A stretch of 64,000 nt of DNA from Arsukibacterium tuosuense (GCF_900215315.1 NZ_OBEB01000001.1:186001-250000); one strand, 5' to 3'. Numbered from the stretch's first letter, positions 17,204-26,760 are shown. Translations and numbers: made by a program. The notes: generated by a model from the letters alone, not told the origin.

Positions 17204-18853
17204 TTAAATAGTACTGAACACCTTGTCTACAAAGGTTTTAGCATCTTGCTCAAGCTGTTGTAAGTGCTGCTGGTCAACAAAACTCTCAAGATAAATTTTA
17301 TAGGCGTTTTCGGTGCCGGAAGGCCGTGCAGCAAACCAGCCATTGCGGGTAACCACTTTAACCCCGCCAATATCAGCCTGATTACCTGGCGCCCGCGTTA
17401 ACACGGCTTGTATCGGGTCGCCCGCCAGTTCAGTCTGCGACACACTGGCAATATCCAATGATTTAAGCGCCGTTTTCTGCTGTGCTGACGCCGGTGCGTC
17501 TATCCGGCGATATAGTGGTGAGCCAAGCTCTTTGGTTAGCGCCTGATATTGTTTGTATGGGTCTACCCCGGTTTTCGCCAGCATTTCGGCTGCCAGCAGC
17601 CCCAGAATGATGCCGTCTTTATCAGTCGACCATACTTTGCCGTCTAACCGTAAAAAGCTGGCACCGGCACTTTCTTCACCGCCAAAGGCCAGGGTGCCAT
17701 TAAATAAGCCATCAACAAACCACTTAAAACCGACAGGTACTTCACATAGCGTGCGACCACGCGCCGCCACTACCCGGTCAATCAGCGCACTGGATACCAG
17801 GGTTTTACCAATTGCCAGGCTGGCAGGCCAGTCTGGCCGGTTAGACAATAAATAGTTAATTGCCACAGCCAGGTAGTGATTGGGGTTCATTAAGCCGCCG
17901 CTGCGGGTAACAATACCGTGGCGGTCAAAGTCTGGATCGTTACCGATGGCGACATCAAATTGGTCTTTTAACTGAATTAAATTAGCCATCGCGCACGCTG
18001 ACGAGCAATCCATCCGGATCTGGCCATCTTTATCCAGCGGCATAAAAGCAAAAGCCGGGTCAACTTTGTCATTAACGACAGTAATATCCAGCCCATACTT
18101 CTCGGCGATTCGTGGCCAGTAACCAATACCAGAACCACCTAATGGGTCGACACCAATCCGGATCCCTGCTTTGGCAATAGCCGCCATATCAATAACGTTT
18201 TCTAAATCATCAACATAATGCTGAATATAATCAATGTGCTGACAGTAGCCAGACTGAATCGCCAGACTGTAGGGCATCATTTTCACGCCTTCTAAGTCTT
18301 TCGCCAGTAGCTCATTGGCCCGTTGTTGGATCCAGTTAGTTACATCAGTGTCTGCCGGCCCGCCATGTGGTGGGTTATACTTGATACCGCCATCTTCCGG
18401 CGGGTTATGCGATGGCGTTATTACAATGCCGTCGGCAAGTTTGCCCTCAGCACCGTCGTTTTGGGTCAGAATGGCATGTGAAATGACCGGGGTCGGGGTA
18501 TAGCCTAAATCTTTTTGGATACACACCTGAATTTTATTGGCAATTAATACTTCAAGGGCGGAGGCAAAAGCGGCCTCTGACAACGCATGAGTGTCTTTGC
18601 CCAGAAACAACGGGCCGTTGATACCCTGCGCCTTGCGGTAATCAGCAATAGCCTGGCATATAGCAAGGACATGTGGCTCATTAAATGAGCAACTAAGCGC
18701 ACTGCCCCGATGACCCGACGTCCCAAAGCTGACTTTATGTTCCGGGTGCTGATGCACGTCAGGTTCCAGCACATAGTAGGCAGTCATTAACCGACTGATA
18801 TTGGGAATACGATCGTTTGGTACCTGCTGTCCGGCCAGGGGATGTAAAGACAT
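17204..18853 (-). CDS. pgm: Phosphoglucomutase, alpha-D-glucose phosphate-specific
   Basis: Interconverts glucose 1-phosphate and glucose 6-phosphate, linking glycogen breakdown with glycolysis and sugar-nucleotide synthesis. The 549 residues match the bacterial Pgm family. The phosphoserine is Ser148 in [11 protein letters not shown], the metal-binding loop is [10 protein letters not shown], the sugar-binding motif is [10 protein letters not shown], and the C-terminal phosphate loop is [12 protein letters not shown]. It starts 9 bases after the seqA stop, as in the seqA-pgm operon of enterics. Confidence 0.95.
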   Translation of the reverse strand: MSLHPLAGQQVPNDRIPNISRLMTAYYVLEPDVHQHPEHKVSFGTSGHRGSALSCSFNEPHVLAICQAIADYRKAQGINGPLFLGKDTHALSEAAFASALEVLIANKIQVCIQKDLGYTPTPVISHAILTQNDGAEGKLADGIVITPSHNPPEDGGIKYNPPHGGPADTDVTNWIQQRANELLAKDLEGVKMMPYSLAIQSGYCQHIDYIQHYVDDLENVIDMAAIAKAGIRIGVDPLGGSGIGYWPRIAEKYGLDITVVNDKVDPAFAFMPLDKDGQIRMDCSSACAMANLIQLKDQFDVAIGNDPDFDRHGIVTRSGGLMNPNHYLAVAINYLLSNRPDWPASLAIGKTLVSSALIDRVVAARGRTLCEVPVGFKWFVDGLFNGTLAFGGEESAGASFLRLDGKVWSTDKDGIILGLLAAEMLAKTGVDPYKQYQALTKELGSPLYRRIDAPASAQQKTALKSLDIASVSQTELAGDPIQAVLTRAPGNQADIGGVKVVTRNGWFAARPSGTENAYKIYLESFVDQQHLQQLEQDAKTFVDKVFSTI

Positions 18854-18862
18854 ACTCTTTCC

Positions 18863-19396
18863 TTATAATAAATCGCGGATCCGCTCAGCGTCATGCTCAC
18901 TATAACCCAGTTTGATGGCGGTTTCGGTAAGCATCATTTTTTTTCTGGTGGTATTGGAATTGGTAATCACCCAAAAACCGGTATTTGGAATTTGCTTCGG
19001 GTTAGTGCTACTACCTGCTTCTGACAACGCCTCGGCGGAGGTTGCAAAATACAGGCGGTTGCGGCCTTTAATATCAAGCACCTTATTAAATTGCTTTTTA
19101 TGAACCCGTGCCAGTACCGACAATAAATATAGAAAGCGCCCCACTACACTGGATTCCGCCTGCAAATCCTGGCGGCTGACTAAGTCGAATATGGTACCCG
19201 GATTATTGCTGTCCTTCAGTTCTTTGGCTGGCGCCGTTACAGCTGCTTCAGGTTTGCTGCTATCCACTGAAGTTTGGCTTGCTTGCTGCTCACCCAGCAG
19301 TAAGCGACGTAGAATATCAGAGGCACTTTCGCCAATCTGGCGGGTTTGTGCAGCAATGTAATGATATAAATCGTCATCTATTTCAATGGTTTTCAT
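18863..19396 (-). CDS. seqA: Negative regulator of replication initiation SeqA
   Basis: Binds hemimethylated GATC sites, sequesters oriC after initiation and organises new DNA. The 177 residues contain the N-terminal oligomerisation domain starting MKTIEIDDDLYHYIA, an Ala/Ser-rich linker (about 40-80) longer than that of E. coli, and the DNA-binding domain with KGRNRLYFATSAEAL and KQIPNTGFWVITNSNT. The ATG at 19396 is chosen over a TTG 15 bases upstream because it gives the conserved N-terminus. It is divergent from ybfF, as in E. coli. Its presence implies Dam methylation in the host. Confidence 0.95.
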   Translation of the reverse strand: MKTIEIDDDLYHYIAAQTRQIGESASDILRRLLLGEQQASQTSVDSSKPEAAVTAPAKELKDSNNPGTIFDLVSRQDLQAESSVVGRFLYLLSVLARVHKKQFNKVLDIKGRNRLYFATSAEALSEAGSSTNPKQIPNTGFWVITNSNTTRKKMMLTETAIKLGYSEHDAERIRDLL

Positions 19397-19503
19397 AGGT
19401 TTTTCCGTCAACTGAAAGTTGTCCCATTATATAAAGGCTTTGCCACTGACGCCAGCGGCTTAATTTGATAAAATACCGCTTCAACCTTTTCAGTGAGTTA
19501 GCG

Positions 19504-20280
19504 ATGATTTTACATTCACACAGTATAGGTTCCGGTGAACCGCTGGTGCTAATCCATGGTCTTTTTGGCAGCTATGAAAACTTAGCGGGTATTGCCCGGG
19601 CTTTAAGTGACCAGTGGCAAATTATCAGTATCGATTTACCAAACCATGGTCAATCTGCCCACAGTGACCAAATGAGTTACAGCAACATGGTAGCCGATCT
19701 AGCTGAAACCCTCGATAGCCTGGATATTACACAATGCGCTTTGTTGGGGCATTCCCTCGGCGGTAAACTGGCGATGGCATTTGCGCTTACTTATCCCAAG
19801 CGGGTAAGCCAGCTAATTATTGCCGATATTGCCCCGGTTCGCTACGAGCGCAGTCACCAGGCGGTATTTGCCGGCTTAAACGCCGTTACTCTGGCCACAA
19901 TTAGTAATCGCAGTGATGCAGACAAACAGATGGCAGTACATATAAAAGAGCCAGGTGTACGCCAGTTTTTACTAAAAAGCCTGCATAAAACTGAACAGGG
20001 CTTTCACTGGCGTTTTAATTTAGGCGTCTTGTCAAAATGTTATGACGAATTACTTGGCGCCCCTGCTGCCAAAGATAAGTATGCAGGCCCGGTATTGTTC
20101 ATTAAGGGCGCTGAGTCAGACTATATTTTGCCGGAGCACAGGCCGCAAATTATGCAGCTTTTCCCTGCAGCTGAGGCAAAAATCATTAACGGCACCGGTC
20201 ATTGGTTACATGCTGAAAAACCCGTTGCTTTTGCTAAGTTAGTACGTGACTTTTTATTGAGCCAGCACACTAAAAAATAA
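19504..20280 (+). CDS. ybfF: Alpha/beta-hydrolase esterase YbfF
   Basis: An alpha/beta-hydrolase of 258 residues, similar to the acyl-CoA/ester hydrolase YbfF next to seqA in E. coli. The oxyanion loop is LIHGLFGS, the nucleophile elbow is GHSLGGK, the acid is probably the Asp in GAESDYI, and the base is the His in GTGHWLHAEKP. The ATG at 19504 is preferred to a TTG at 19465 because it matches the family N-terminus MILHSHSIGSGEPL. It has no signal peptide. The natural substrate is unsettled. Confidence 0.9.
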   Translation: MILHSHSIGSGEPLVLIHGLFGSYENLAGIARALSDQWQIISIDLPNHGQSAHSDQMSYSNMVADLAETLDSLDITQCALLGHSLGGKLAMAFALTYPKRVSQLIIADIAPVRYERSHQAVFAGLNAVTLATISNRSDADKQMAVHIKEPGVRQFLLKSLHKTEQGFHWRFNLGVLSKCYDELLGAPAAKDKYAGPVLFIKGAESDYILPEHRPQIMQLFPAAEAKIINGTGHWLHAEKPVAFAKLVRDFLLSQHTKK

Positions 20281-20328
20281 CTTTTTTATGCTATAGTGCG
20301 GCCAATTTTTTCGGTATGGCCAGCATTG

Positions 20329-20526
20329 ATGACAGTTGCACAATTTGAAACCGTTGGTTTATGGCTTGGTTTAGCCACCCTGTATGTTTTTATTGTACTG
20401 GCCATTAATGACGTGCTGAAAAAGAGTCAGGCGCCACGTTTTGGGCGGTTCTTTGTCTGGCTGGTGTTGTTTTTATCACCACTGGTATTTGTGATTAAAA
20501 CTGTCGTACAGCACTTTATCGAATAA
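20329..20526 (+). CDS. DUF2788 small membrane protein
   Basis: A 65-residue protein with two predicted membrane segments (about 8-28 and 42-62) joined by a short basic loop with KKSQAPRFGRFF. It fits the DUF2788 family, usually found between ybfF and ybfE in gammaproteobacteria. Its function is unknown. The ATG at 20329 is chosen; an in-frame GTG at 20296 overlaps a TATAGT sequence that looks like part of a promoter. Confidence 0.78.
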   Translation: MTVAQFETVGLWLGLATLYVFIVLAINDVLKKSQAPRFGRFFVWLVLFLSPLVFVIKTVVQHFIE

Positions 20527-20540
20527 CAAGGTTGAGATTA

Positions 20541-20813
20541 ATGGCCAAAATCGCCACTGATCGCACCACTATTGATTTGTTTGCGGCTGATAAGCGGCCG
20601 GGGCGGCCTAAAACCAACCCACTACCGCGTGAAGAACAGCTTAAATTAAATAAACGCAATCAAATTAAACGCGATCGTAATAACGGGTTAAAGCGTATTG
20701 AATTTAAGGTATCTGGCCAATTATATGCAGCATTGAGTCAGGCCGCTGAGCAGGCTAATACCACACGCAGTAACTTAATTGAACAACTTTTAGAGCAAGC
20801 TTTATCCAGGTAA
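20541..20813 (+). CDS. ybfE: YbfE-like LexA-regulated protein
   Basis: A 90-residue basic protein matching YbfE, listed in E. coli as a LexA-regulated gene of unknown function. The N-terminus MAKIATDRTTIDLFAADKR and the arginine- and lysine-rich middle with PGRPKTNPLPREEQ are characteristic. The C-terminal half looks like a ribbon-helix-helix (KRIEFKVSGQLYAALSQ then TTRSNLIEQLLEQAL), so it may bind DNA. I did not find a proper LexA box upstream. It lies between DUF2788 and fldA. Confidence 0.82.
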   Translation: MAKIATDRTTIDLFAADKRPGRPKTNPLPREEQLKLNKRNQIKRDRNNGLKRIEFKVSGQLYAALSQAAEQANTTRSNLIEQLLEQALSR

Positions 20814-20827
20814 GAAGGCAATAAACC

Positions 20828-21358
20828 ATGGCAACTGTAGGAATATTTTTCGGTAGCGATACCGGCAACACTGAGCATATCGCGAAGATGATCCAAAAAG
20901 AGCTGGGCAAAAATCTGGTAGAGATCCGCGATATTGCTAAAAGCAGCAAAGAAGACATTGCCGGCTTTGACCTGTTACTACTGGGTATTCCAACCTGGTA
21001 TTATGGTGAAGCACAATGTGACTGGGACGACTTTTTTCCAGAGTTAGAAGGCATTGATTTTAATAATAAATTAGTCGCAATATTTGGTTGTGGTGATCAG
21101 GAAGATTATGCCGAATACTTTCTGGACGCGATGGGGACGCTGCGCGATATTATTGAACCAAAAGGGGCGATTATCGTAGGTCACTGGCCGACTGCAGGTT
21201 ACAACTTTGTTGCTTCTAAGGCCCTGGCCGATGACAGCCACTTTATTGGTCTGGGTGTGGATGAAGATCGCCAGCCAGAATTAACCGAGCAACGGGTGAA
21301 ACAATGGTGCAAACAGGTTTATGAAGAAATGAGTCTGCAGGAATTTGCCAACCTGTAG
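20828..21358 (+). CDS. fldA: Flavodoxin FldA
   Basis: An FMN-binding low-potential electron carrier of the cytoplasm, 176 residues, long-chain type. The phosphate loop GSDTGNTEHIAK is at residues 9-20. The FMN-flanking aromatic loops are PTWYYGEAQCDWDDF and FGCGDQEDYAEYFLDA. It supplies electrons to enzymes such as MetH, BioB and IspG/IspH in related bacteria. It is followed by a strong terminator. The fldA-fur order is conserved with E. coli, but here a convergent DUF4442 gene lies between them. Confidence 0.95.
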   Translation: MATVGIFFGSDTGNTEHIAKMIQKELGKNLVEIRDIAKSSKEDIAGFDLLLLGIPTWYYGEAQCDWDDFFPELEGIDFNNKLVAIFGCGDQEDYAEYFLDAMGTLRDIIEPKGAIIVGHWPTAGYNFVASKALADDSHFIGLGVDEDRQPELTEQRVKQWCKQVYEEMSLQEFANL

Positions 21359-21395
21359 TCCGGTGCTTCCGGTGAAAAATTCAGAGTTTGTGTAG

Positions 21396-21421
21396 AAAAA
21401 GAGGCAGTATGCCTCTTTTTT
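21396..21421 (+). terminator. Rho-independent terminator of fldA
   Basis: The stem AAAAAGAGGC with GCCTCTTTTT has a 5-base loop and ends in a T-run. Symmetry also lets it act on the DUF4442 gene from the other strand. Confidence 0.88.
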
Positions 21422-21463
21422 ATTGTCTTAAAAGGTTGCACGCTGGCTTGTCGACAAAATATG

Positions 21464-21928
21464 TTACCGATATTTTGGCTTTTTACGGATATACACTGTC
21501 CGGTTTACCTCACAGACAATATTGCTATCAGCATCTTTGATATGAACCAGAAACTGCGGAAAATACTTGTCGCCCTCTGCTGTATGCTGTTTGATATCGT
21601 CCACAGCTTCGTCTGTCAGCAAAAACTCTGCGCTTAGCTTGCCAAAACCGGGTTTAATGTAATCAATATCGGCTTGTTTATCCCAGACAATGTATTCTTT
21701 GCCAAGCGCACCCATTAACAACAAAGGGTATATCGGATCGGTCATCGCAAACATTGAGCCGCCAAACTGGCTGTTATTAATGTTACGGGTCCATGGCCGG
21801 CTTTTAAGTTCTACCCTGGCGTAACGATAATCGTCAGCAAGCACCGCTACTTTAATGCCACTGAACAGAAAGGGTGGCCAGAAATTCAGTAATTTTCGCA
21901 TAACCTGCGGTTTAAACGCCCAACGCAT
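21464..21928 (-). CDS. DUF4442 hotdog-fold protein, putative thioesterase
   Basis: A 154-residue protein of the DUF4442 family, which has the hotdog fold of acyl-CoA thioesterases. The segment RPWTRNINNSQFGGSMFAMTD carries the family's N-x-x-GG signature before the central helix, and FLVHIKDADSNIVCEVNRTVYIRKK forms the last strands. Enzyme activity is inferred from the fold. It converges on fldA and diverges from fur. The ATG at 21928 is preceded by AGGTGGAG. Confidence 0.8.
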   Translation of the reverse strand: MRWAFKPQVMRKLLNFWPPFLFSGIKVAVLADDYRYARVELKSRPWTRNINNSQFGGSMFAMTDPIYPLLLMGALGKEYIVWDKQADIDYIKPGFGKLSAEFLLTDEAVDDIKQHTAEGDKYFPQFLVHIKDADSNIVCEVNRTVYIRKKPKYR

Positions 21929-22020
21929 AGCTCCACCTGGTATGACCTGTTAAAGGGTCATTTTAACCTGCCAAAGTGAAAGTACAAGAGCATCAGGGTT
22001 AAATCAGCGGTAATCGGCCA

Positions 22021-22049
22021 TTTCAATATTGTGCTAATGTCTTTATAAT
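22021..22049 (+). promoter_or_regulatory. Candidate sigma-70 promoter of fur
   Basis: A perfect -10 TATAAT at 22044-22049 lies 17 bases after TTTCAA, a weak -35. It is 33 bases before the fur ATG. Assigned by pattern only. Confidence 0.4.
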
Positions 22050-22082
22050 CGATGCAAATCCACCAGCAAGACAGAGTTTTTT

Positions 22083-22523
22083 ATGTCAGATCATAATAGT
22101 GAGCTACGTAAGGCCGGCCTGAAAGTTACCCTGCCGCGGGTGAAAATACTTGAGATTTTACAAGACCCAAACCATCAACATATCAGTGCTGAGGACGTAT
22201 ATAAAATTCTGTTAGAGTTGGGTGAGGACATTGGTCTGGCAACAGTATACCGGGTACTTAACCAGTTTGATGACGCCGGTATTTTAACCCGTCACCACTT
22301 TGAAGGTGGTAAATCAGTATTTGAACTGACCGGTAACAGTCACCATGATCATCTGGTGTGCTTAAAGTGTGGCAAAGTGATTGAGTTTGAAGATGAGATT
22401 ATTGAAGCCAAGCAATTAGAAATTGCTGAGAAAAATGGCATTAAGTTAACCCACCACAGTCTGTATTTATATGGTGAATGTACTGACACCGAACAGTGTC
22501 AGAAAAACGCTGACTCTAATTAA
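22083..22523 (+). CDS. fur: Ferric uptake regulator Fur
   Basis: The iron-responsive repressor of siderophore and iron-uptake genes, 146 residues. An N-terminal winged helix with GLKVTLPRVKILEIL and GLATVYRVLNQFDDAGI is followed by the metal-binding dimerisation domain. HHDHLVCLKCGKVIEF carries the His-rich site and the first Cys pair; a second Cys pair lies near the C-terminus (YGECTDTEQC). It is monocistronic, with its own promoter and terminator. Confidence 0.96.
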   Translation: MSDHNSELRKAGLKVTLPRVKILEILQDPNHQHISAEDVYKILLELGEDIGLATVYRVLNQFDDAGILTRHHFEGGKSVFELTGNSHHDHLVCLKCGKVIEFEDEIIEAKQLEIAEKNGIKLTHHSLYLYGECTDTEQCQKNADSN

Positions 22524-22542
22524 TTACTACCTGGTATTGACG

Positions 22543-22568
22543 ACGGCACCCATGGGTGCCGTTTTTAT
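22543..22568 (+). terminator. Rho-independent terminator of fur
   Basis: The palindrome ACGGCACCCATGGGTGCCGT is followed by TTTTATTT. Confidence 0.85.
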
Positions 22569-22599
22569 TTATCGTTGCAATCTGTCAAAATGATTCGTG

Positions 22600-23097
22600 T
22601 CAACTGATACCGGTATTAATCCGGGCCATGCTCAAGGCACTGACATAATTACCATACTGAAAAGCAAAGTCAGCAAGCTCTGCCTCCACTTCAAAGCCAA
22701 AACGTTCATATAATGCTATTGCAACCTCATTGCTGCTGTATACAGTAAGCTCCATGCGGCGGATATTCAGCCAGTTGTCAGCCATTTCCAGCGCCGCCCG
22801 CAGCAAGGCCGAGCCCACCCCCTGCCCCTGATGCTCTTCCAGCACGCCCATCCCCAACTCTGCCACATGACGTCGCCTGGGGTTCTGGCAAACCTGTAGA
22901 CCGAGTTGCCCCACTACGATCCCCTCTACTTCCGCCACCAGATTATAGAAACCGGCACCGGCGTTATAGAGTTTCTGCCAGCTGGCGACGGGCTGATAAG
23001 GCAGTTGCAGGGTATTCGAGTAAACGGTGGGTTGATCATATATCGCTTTAATCGCTTCGATATCAACAGGTTCAGCATGGCGGATTATCACAGGCAT
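22600..23097 (-). CDS. yhhY: YhhY-like L-amino acid N-acetyltransferase
   Basis: A GNAT enzyme of 165 residues resembling E. coli YhhY (AaaT), which acetylates the amino group of some L-amino acids such as Phe and Met. Family-specific stretches are VIIRHAEPVDIEAIKAIYDQP, VYSNTLQLPYQP and CQNPRRRHVAELGMGV. The acetyl-CoA loop is HQGQGVGSAL and the C-terminal signature is NEVAIALYERFGFEVE. It converges on fur. Substrate assignment is from similarity only. Confidence 0.85.
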   Translation of the reverse strand: MPVIIRHAEPVDIEAIKAIYDQPTVYSNTLQLPYQPVASWQKLYNAGAGFYNLVAEVEGIVVGQLGLQVCQNPRRRHVAELGMGVLEEHQGQGVGSALLRAALEMADNWLNIRRMELTVYSSNEVAIALYERFGFEVEAELADFAFQYGNYVSALSMARINTGIS

Positions 23098-23170
23098 GGT
23101 TCTGGCGTCCCTGGCAAATTAGAGGTTTATCTTAAGTCGGAATTCATACTGGCAACAAGTCCTAAAATGC

Positions 23171-23194
23171 AAAAAGCCAGCAAATGCTGGCTTT
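23171..23194 (-). terminator. Rho-independent terminator of etfBA
   Basis: The stem AAAGCCAGCA with TGCTGGCTTT and a 2-base spacer is followed by TTTTT on the minus strand, 20 bases after the etfA stop. Confidence 0.85.
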
Positions 23195-23214
23195 CTGGTG
23201 GCAGTTGCGAAGTA

Positions 23215-24141
23215 TCAGAGCTGCTGCTCAAGCTCTGGCAATACCGTAAACAAATCAGCAACTAAACCATAGTCTGCAACCTGAAAAATCGGTGCTTCTG
23301 CATCTTTATTAATTGCTACTATGACTTTTGAGTCTTTCATGCCGGCTAAATGCTGAATCGCCCCCGAGATACCCACTGCAATATACAAATCCGGTGCGAC
23401 AATTTTACCGGTCTGGCCAACCTGCATATCATTTGGTACAAAGCCGGCGTCTACCGCAGCACGAGAGGCACCAATAGCGGCGTTAAGCTTATCAGCAATA
23501 CCATTTAACATGGCAAAGTTTTCACCATTTTGCATACCGCGACCACCGGAAATAATCACCTTAGCAGCGGTAAGCTCTGGCCGCGCTGATTTTGTCAGCT
23601 CTTCACCAATAAAGGTCGATACCTGCAAATCTTTCACAATATCCAGTTTTTCAACCGGAGCATTATTACCCTCTGCCGCTGCTGCAAACGCTGAACCGCG
23701 AACTGTCAGCACTTTAATGCCATCGGCAGACTGCACAGTCGCAATGGCATTACCGGCATATACCGGCCGCACAAAGGTATCGTCACTTTCAACGGCAATA
23801 ATGTCTGACAGCTGAGCTACGTCTAACAACGCCGCAACCCTGGGTAACATATTTTTGCCTGTGGTCGTCGCTGCCGCCATAATGTGGCTGTAGTCTTTAC
23901 CAATTTCGGCAACCAGCGCTGCGACGTTTTCAGCAAGCTGATGACCATAAGCACTGGCATCAGCAACCAATACTTTTGAAACGCCGGCGATAGCTGCTGC
24001 GGCCGTTGCCGCATCATCACAATTTTCACCTGCAACCAGCAAATGAATGTCACCACCAATGCTTGTTGCCGCCTGGACTACTTTATGGGTATCGGCTTTA
24101 AGCGCATCATTACTATGCTCTGCAATTACTAAAATTGTCAT
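23215..24141 (-). CDS. etfA: Electron transfer flavoprotein alpha subunit
   Basis: The FAD-binding subunit of ETF, which collects electrons from acyl-CoA dehydrogenases. The 308 residues have an N-terminal nucleotide-fold domain and a C-terminal FAD domain with [32 protein letters not shown] and the signature [16 protein letters not shown]. The start overlaps the etfB stop by one base (TGATG), giving translational coupling. Electrons pass on to the ETF-ubiquinone oxidoreductase encoded on the other side of the divergent promoter. Confidence 0.96.
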   Translation of the reverse strand: MTILVIAEHSNDALKADTHKVVQAATSIGGDIHLLVAGENCDDAATAAAAIAGVSKVLVADASAYGHQLAENVAALVAEIGKDYSHIMAAATTTGKNMLPRVAALLDVAQLSDIIAVESDDTFVRPVYAGNAIATVQSADGIKVLTVRGSAFAAAAEGNNAPVEKLDIVKDLQVSTFIGEELTKSARPELTAAKVIISGGRGMQNGENFAMLNGIADKLNAAIGASRAAVDAGFVPNDMQVGQTGKIVAPDLYIAVGISGAIQHLAGMKDSKVIVAINKDAEAPIFQVADYGLVADLFTVLPELEQQL

Positions 24142-24890
24142 CAGATCACCTTCGCTTCATGCTTTAATTTTTCAACCAGTTCCGCTACCGACTCTACAAT
24201 TACCCCACCCTGCCGGGTTGGTGGTGCGGTGACTTTCAGCGTCGTAACGTTCGAGCTCAGGCTTACACCCAGGCTGTCAGCAGCTTTAATATCCAGCGGT
24301 TTCTTTTTCGCTTTCATAATATTAGGCAACGAGGCATAGCGCGGTTCATTCAAACGCAAATCAGTAGACACCACAGCCGGCAAGCTCAATTCAACCGTTT
24401 GCAGGCCGCCATCAATTTCGCGGGTAACCTGAACTTTATCGCCATTAACAGCAACTTTAGAGGCAAAGGTGCCCTGGCCCATGCCGGTTAGTGCTGCCAG
24501 CATCTGACCCGTTTGGTTGTTATCTGAATCAATTGCCTGCTTACCCAGAATCACCAGCTGCGGCTGTTCTTCTGCAACCAGCTTTGCCAGTAGCTTAGCC
24601 ACCTGCAATGAATCCAGATTCAGCTCAGTTTCCAGATGAATAGCACGGTCGGCTCCTAATGCTAAAGCAGTACGCAGTTGCTCCTGCACCGCCTTAGGAC
24701 CAATAGATACCGCGATCACCTCTGTCGCAACGCCCGCTTCTTTTAAACGCACTGCTTCTTCTACCGCAATTTCACAAAACGGATTAAGTGCCATCTTCAC
24801 ATTGGCTAAATCGACACCGGTTTGGTCTGCTTTAACCCGGACTTTGACGTTGTAATCGATAACCCGCTTTACCGGAACTAATATCTTCAT
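24141..24890 (-). CDS. etfB: Electron transfer flavoprotein beta subunit
   Basis: The AMP-binding subunit of ETF, 249 residues from the ATG at 24890. The N-terminus [19 protein letters not shown] and the signature [26 protein letters not shown] are typical; the motif [16 protein letters not shown] binds AMP. A longer frame to 25001 runs through the promoter region and is rejected. AGAGGA lies five bases before the chosen start. Two LiuR-like repeats lie in the gap shared with the oppositely oriented etfD. Confidence 0.96.
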   Translation of the reverse strand: MKILVPVKRVIDYNVKVRVKADQTGVDLANVKMALNPFCEIAVEEAVRLKEAGVATEVIAVSIGPKAVQEQLRTALALGADRAIHLETELNLDSLQVAKLLAKLVAEEQPQLVILGKQAIDSDNNQTGQMLAALTGMGQGTFASKVAVNGDKVQVTREIDGGLQTVELSLPAVVSTDLRLNEPRYASLPNIMKAKKKPLDIKAADSLGVSLSSNVTTLKVTAPPTRQGGVIVESVAELVEKLKHEAKVI

Positions 24891-24934
24891 ATAATCCTCT
24901 TGAATTGCATGCAATCGCTTGCCTGACAGCAGCT

Positions 24935-24950
24935 TTACGTTAAGGTAAAC
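24935..24950. promoter_or_regulatory. Candidate LiuR-type operator upstream of etfB
   Basis: The imperfect inverted repeat TTTACGTTAAGGTAAA lies 45 bases upstream of etfB. It matches the repeat in front of bkdA1 (read on the other strand) at 15 of 16 bases. Confidence 0.55.
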
Positions 24951-24984
24951 ATAACAATGTATATTGCTGGACAATCTACTTACT

Positions 24985-25002
24985 GTTGACGTTAACGTCA
25001 AC
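24985..25002. promoter_or_regulatory. Perfect palindromic operator between etfB and etfD
   Basis: GTTGACGTTAACGTCAAC is a perfect 18-bp palindrome, 71 bases before etfD and 95 before etfB. It carries the same ACGT-x-x-ACGT core as the other two sites. LiuR is the most likely binder from remembered motifs; the regulator gene is not in this window. Confidence 0.6.
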
Positions 25003-25072
25003 CTGCAATACCCTTATCAGCACAATAAACGCAGTGAATACTGTAAATATAAGCATCCAAGAGGTAACCATC

Positions 25073-26722
25073 GTGGAAAGAGAAGCAATGGAGTTCGATG
25101 TAGTAATCGTTGGCGCCGGGCCAGCGGGCTTATCGGCCGCGATCCGGTTGATGCAACAAGCGCAGCAGGCCAGCAAAGAAATTACGGTATGTGTGGTCGA
25201 AAAAGGCTCTGAAGTTGGCGCCCATATATTGTCTGGTGCGGTATTTGAACCCAGAGCCTTGAATGAATTATTGCCCAACTGGCAGGAAACCGGTGCCCCG
25301 CTCTCTACTCCGGTAACCCACGATGATATTTATCTGTTCAGCGGCGCAGAAAGCAGCAGAAAGTTGCCGGGTTTTGCAGTGCCAAAAACTATGCATAATA
25401 GCGGCAATTATATCGTCTCAATGGCCAACTTATGCCGTTGGCTGGCCGAACAGGCCGAAGCTTTGGGCGTGGAAATTTTCCCGGGTTTTGCCGCCAGTGA
25501 ATTGCTGCTTGAAGATAATGTGGTTAAAGGCATTTTAATTGGTGATATGGGCCTGGACCGCGACGGCAAGCCCAAAGACAGTTTTACCCCGGGCATGGAA
25601 TTGCGCGCAAAATACACGCTGTTTGCTGAAGGTTGCCGTGGCCATCTGGGCAAGCAACTTATTTCTCATTTCCAGCTGGATAAAGATGTCTCACCCCAGC
25701 ACTACGCCATTGGTTTCAAGGAAATCTGGGATGTCCCTGCCAATAATCATCACCAGGGGCTGGTGGTGCATTCTGCGGGCTGGCCATTGGCGAACGAAGC
25801 CTCAGGCGGCGGTTATCTGTACCATGCTGAAAGTCAGCAAATCGTGGTGGGATTAATTATTGATTTAAATTACAGCAATCCACATCTGGATCCCTTTGCT
25901 GAGTTTCAACGTTACAAGCAACATCCGGTTATTAAGCAATACCTGACCGACGGCAAACGGGTCAGTTATGGTGCCAGGGCCATTGCCAAAGGTGGCTTGA
26001 ACAGCTTACCGAAAATGAGTTTTGCCGGTGGTTTATTATTGGGCTGTGATGCTGGCACCTTAAATTTTGCCAAGATTAAAGGCAACCATACCGCGATGAA
26101 ATCCGGCATGCTGGCGGCAGAAACGGTATTTACCGCGTTAAATAATGCAGAAACCGGCGGTAAAGATCTGACAGAATACGCCGACGCCGTAAAACAAAGC
26201 TGGTTATACGAGGAGTTGCAAAGCTCGCGTAACTTTGGCCCGGCAATGCACAAATTTGGTACCTTCTGGGGTGGTGTGTTTAACACTATTGACCAAAACT
26301 GGTTTGGCGGCAAACTGCCTTTTACCATTAAGGATGACAACCGGGATTATGCGCAGTTGAAACTGGCTGCAGACGCTGAAAAAATTCTCTATCCAAAACC
26401 AGACAATATTATCAGTTTCGACCGGCTTACTTCGGTATATTTATCTAATACTAACCATGAAGAAGAGCAGCCTTGCCATTTAAAACTTGCCGATCCCAGC
26501 ATACCTATTGAGGTAAATCTGGCCAAATATGATGAACCGGCCCAGCGTTATTGCCCGGCTGGTGTTTACGAAGTTATTAATGAAGATGGTAAGCAACCGC
26601 GCTTTCAAATTAATGCACAAAACTGTATTCATTGTAAAACCTGCGATATTAAAGATCCAAGCCAGAACATAACCTGGGTAACACCAGAGGGCGGCGGCGG
26701 GCCCAATTACCCTAATATGTAA
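25073..26722 (+). CDS. etfD: Electron transfer flavoprotein-ubiquinone oxidoreductase
   Basis: An inner-membrane-associated FAD and 4Fe-4S enzyme that passes electrons from ETF to ubiquinone. The 549 residues start with an FAD-binding motif DVVIVGAGPAGLSAAIRL. The conserved FKEIWDVP and HSAGWPL segments follow. The C-terminal cluster cysteines are in RYCPAGVYE and NCIHCKTCDIKDP. The start is taken as GTG at 25073, with AAGAGG eight bases upstream; this gives the common N-terminus (M)EREAMEFDVV. An ATG at 25088 is the alternative, and a longer frame to 24986 runs across the palindrome. It is divergent from etfBA. Confidence 0.95.
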   Translation: MEREAMEFDVVIVGAGPAGLSAAIRLMQQAQQASKEITVCVVEKGSEVGAHILSGAVFEPRALNELLPNWQETGAPLSTPVTHDDIYLFSGAESSRKLPGFAVPKTMHNSGNYIVSMANLCRWLAEQAEALGVEIFPGFAASELLLEDNVVKGILIGDMGLDRDGKPKDSFTPGMELRAKYTLFAEGCRGHLGKQLISHFQLDKDVSPQHYAIGFKEIWDVPANNHHQGLVVHSAGWPLANEASGGGYLYHAESQQIVVGLIIDLNYSNPHLDPFAEFQRYKQHPVIKQYLTDGKRVSYGARAIAKGGLNSLPKMSFAGGLLLGCDAGTLNFAKIKGNHTAMKSGMLAAETVFTALNNAETGGKDLTEYADAVKQSWLYEELQSSRNFGPAMHKFGTFWGGVFNTIDQNWFGGKLPFTIKDDNRDYAQLKLAADAEKILYPKPDNIISFDRLTSVYLSNTNHEEEQPCHLKLADPSIPIEVNLAKYDEPAQRYCPAGVYEVINEDGKQPRFQINAQNCIHCKTCDIKDPSQNITWVTPEGGGGPNYPNM

Positions 26723-26760
26723 TATCTTGTTGTGAGATTATTCTTTAAGAAATCGTATTT

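Noticed and set aside
20501..20511. CTGTCGTACAG upstream of ybfE as a LexA box
   Set aside because: LexA boxes need CTGT and ACAG separated by eight bases; here the gap is three.
24891..25001. N-terminal extension of EtfB
   Set aside because: It runs through the shared regulatory gap; the ATG at 24890 gives the conserved N-terminus and has AGAGGA before it.
24986..25072. N-terminal extension of the ETF-ubiquinone oxidoreductase
   Set aside because: The extension covers the palindrome and promoter region, and a well-placed ribosome site supports the GTG at 25073.
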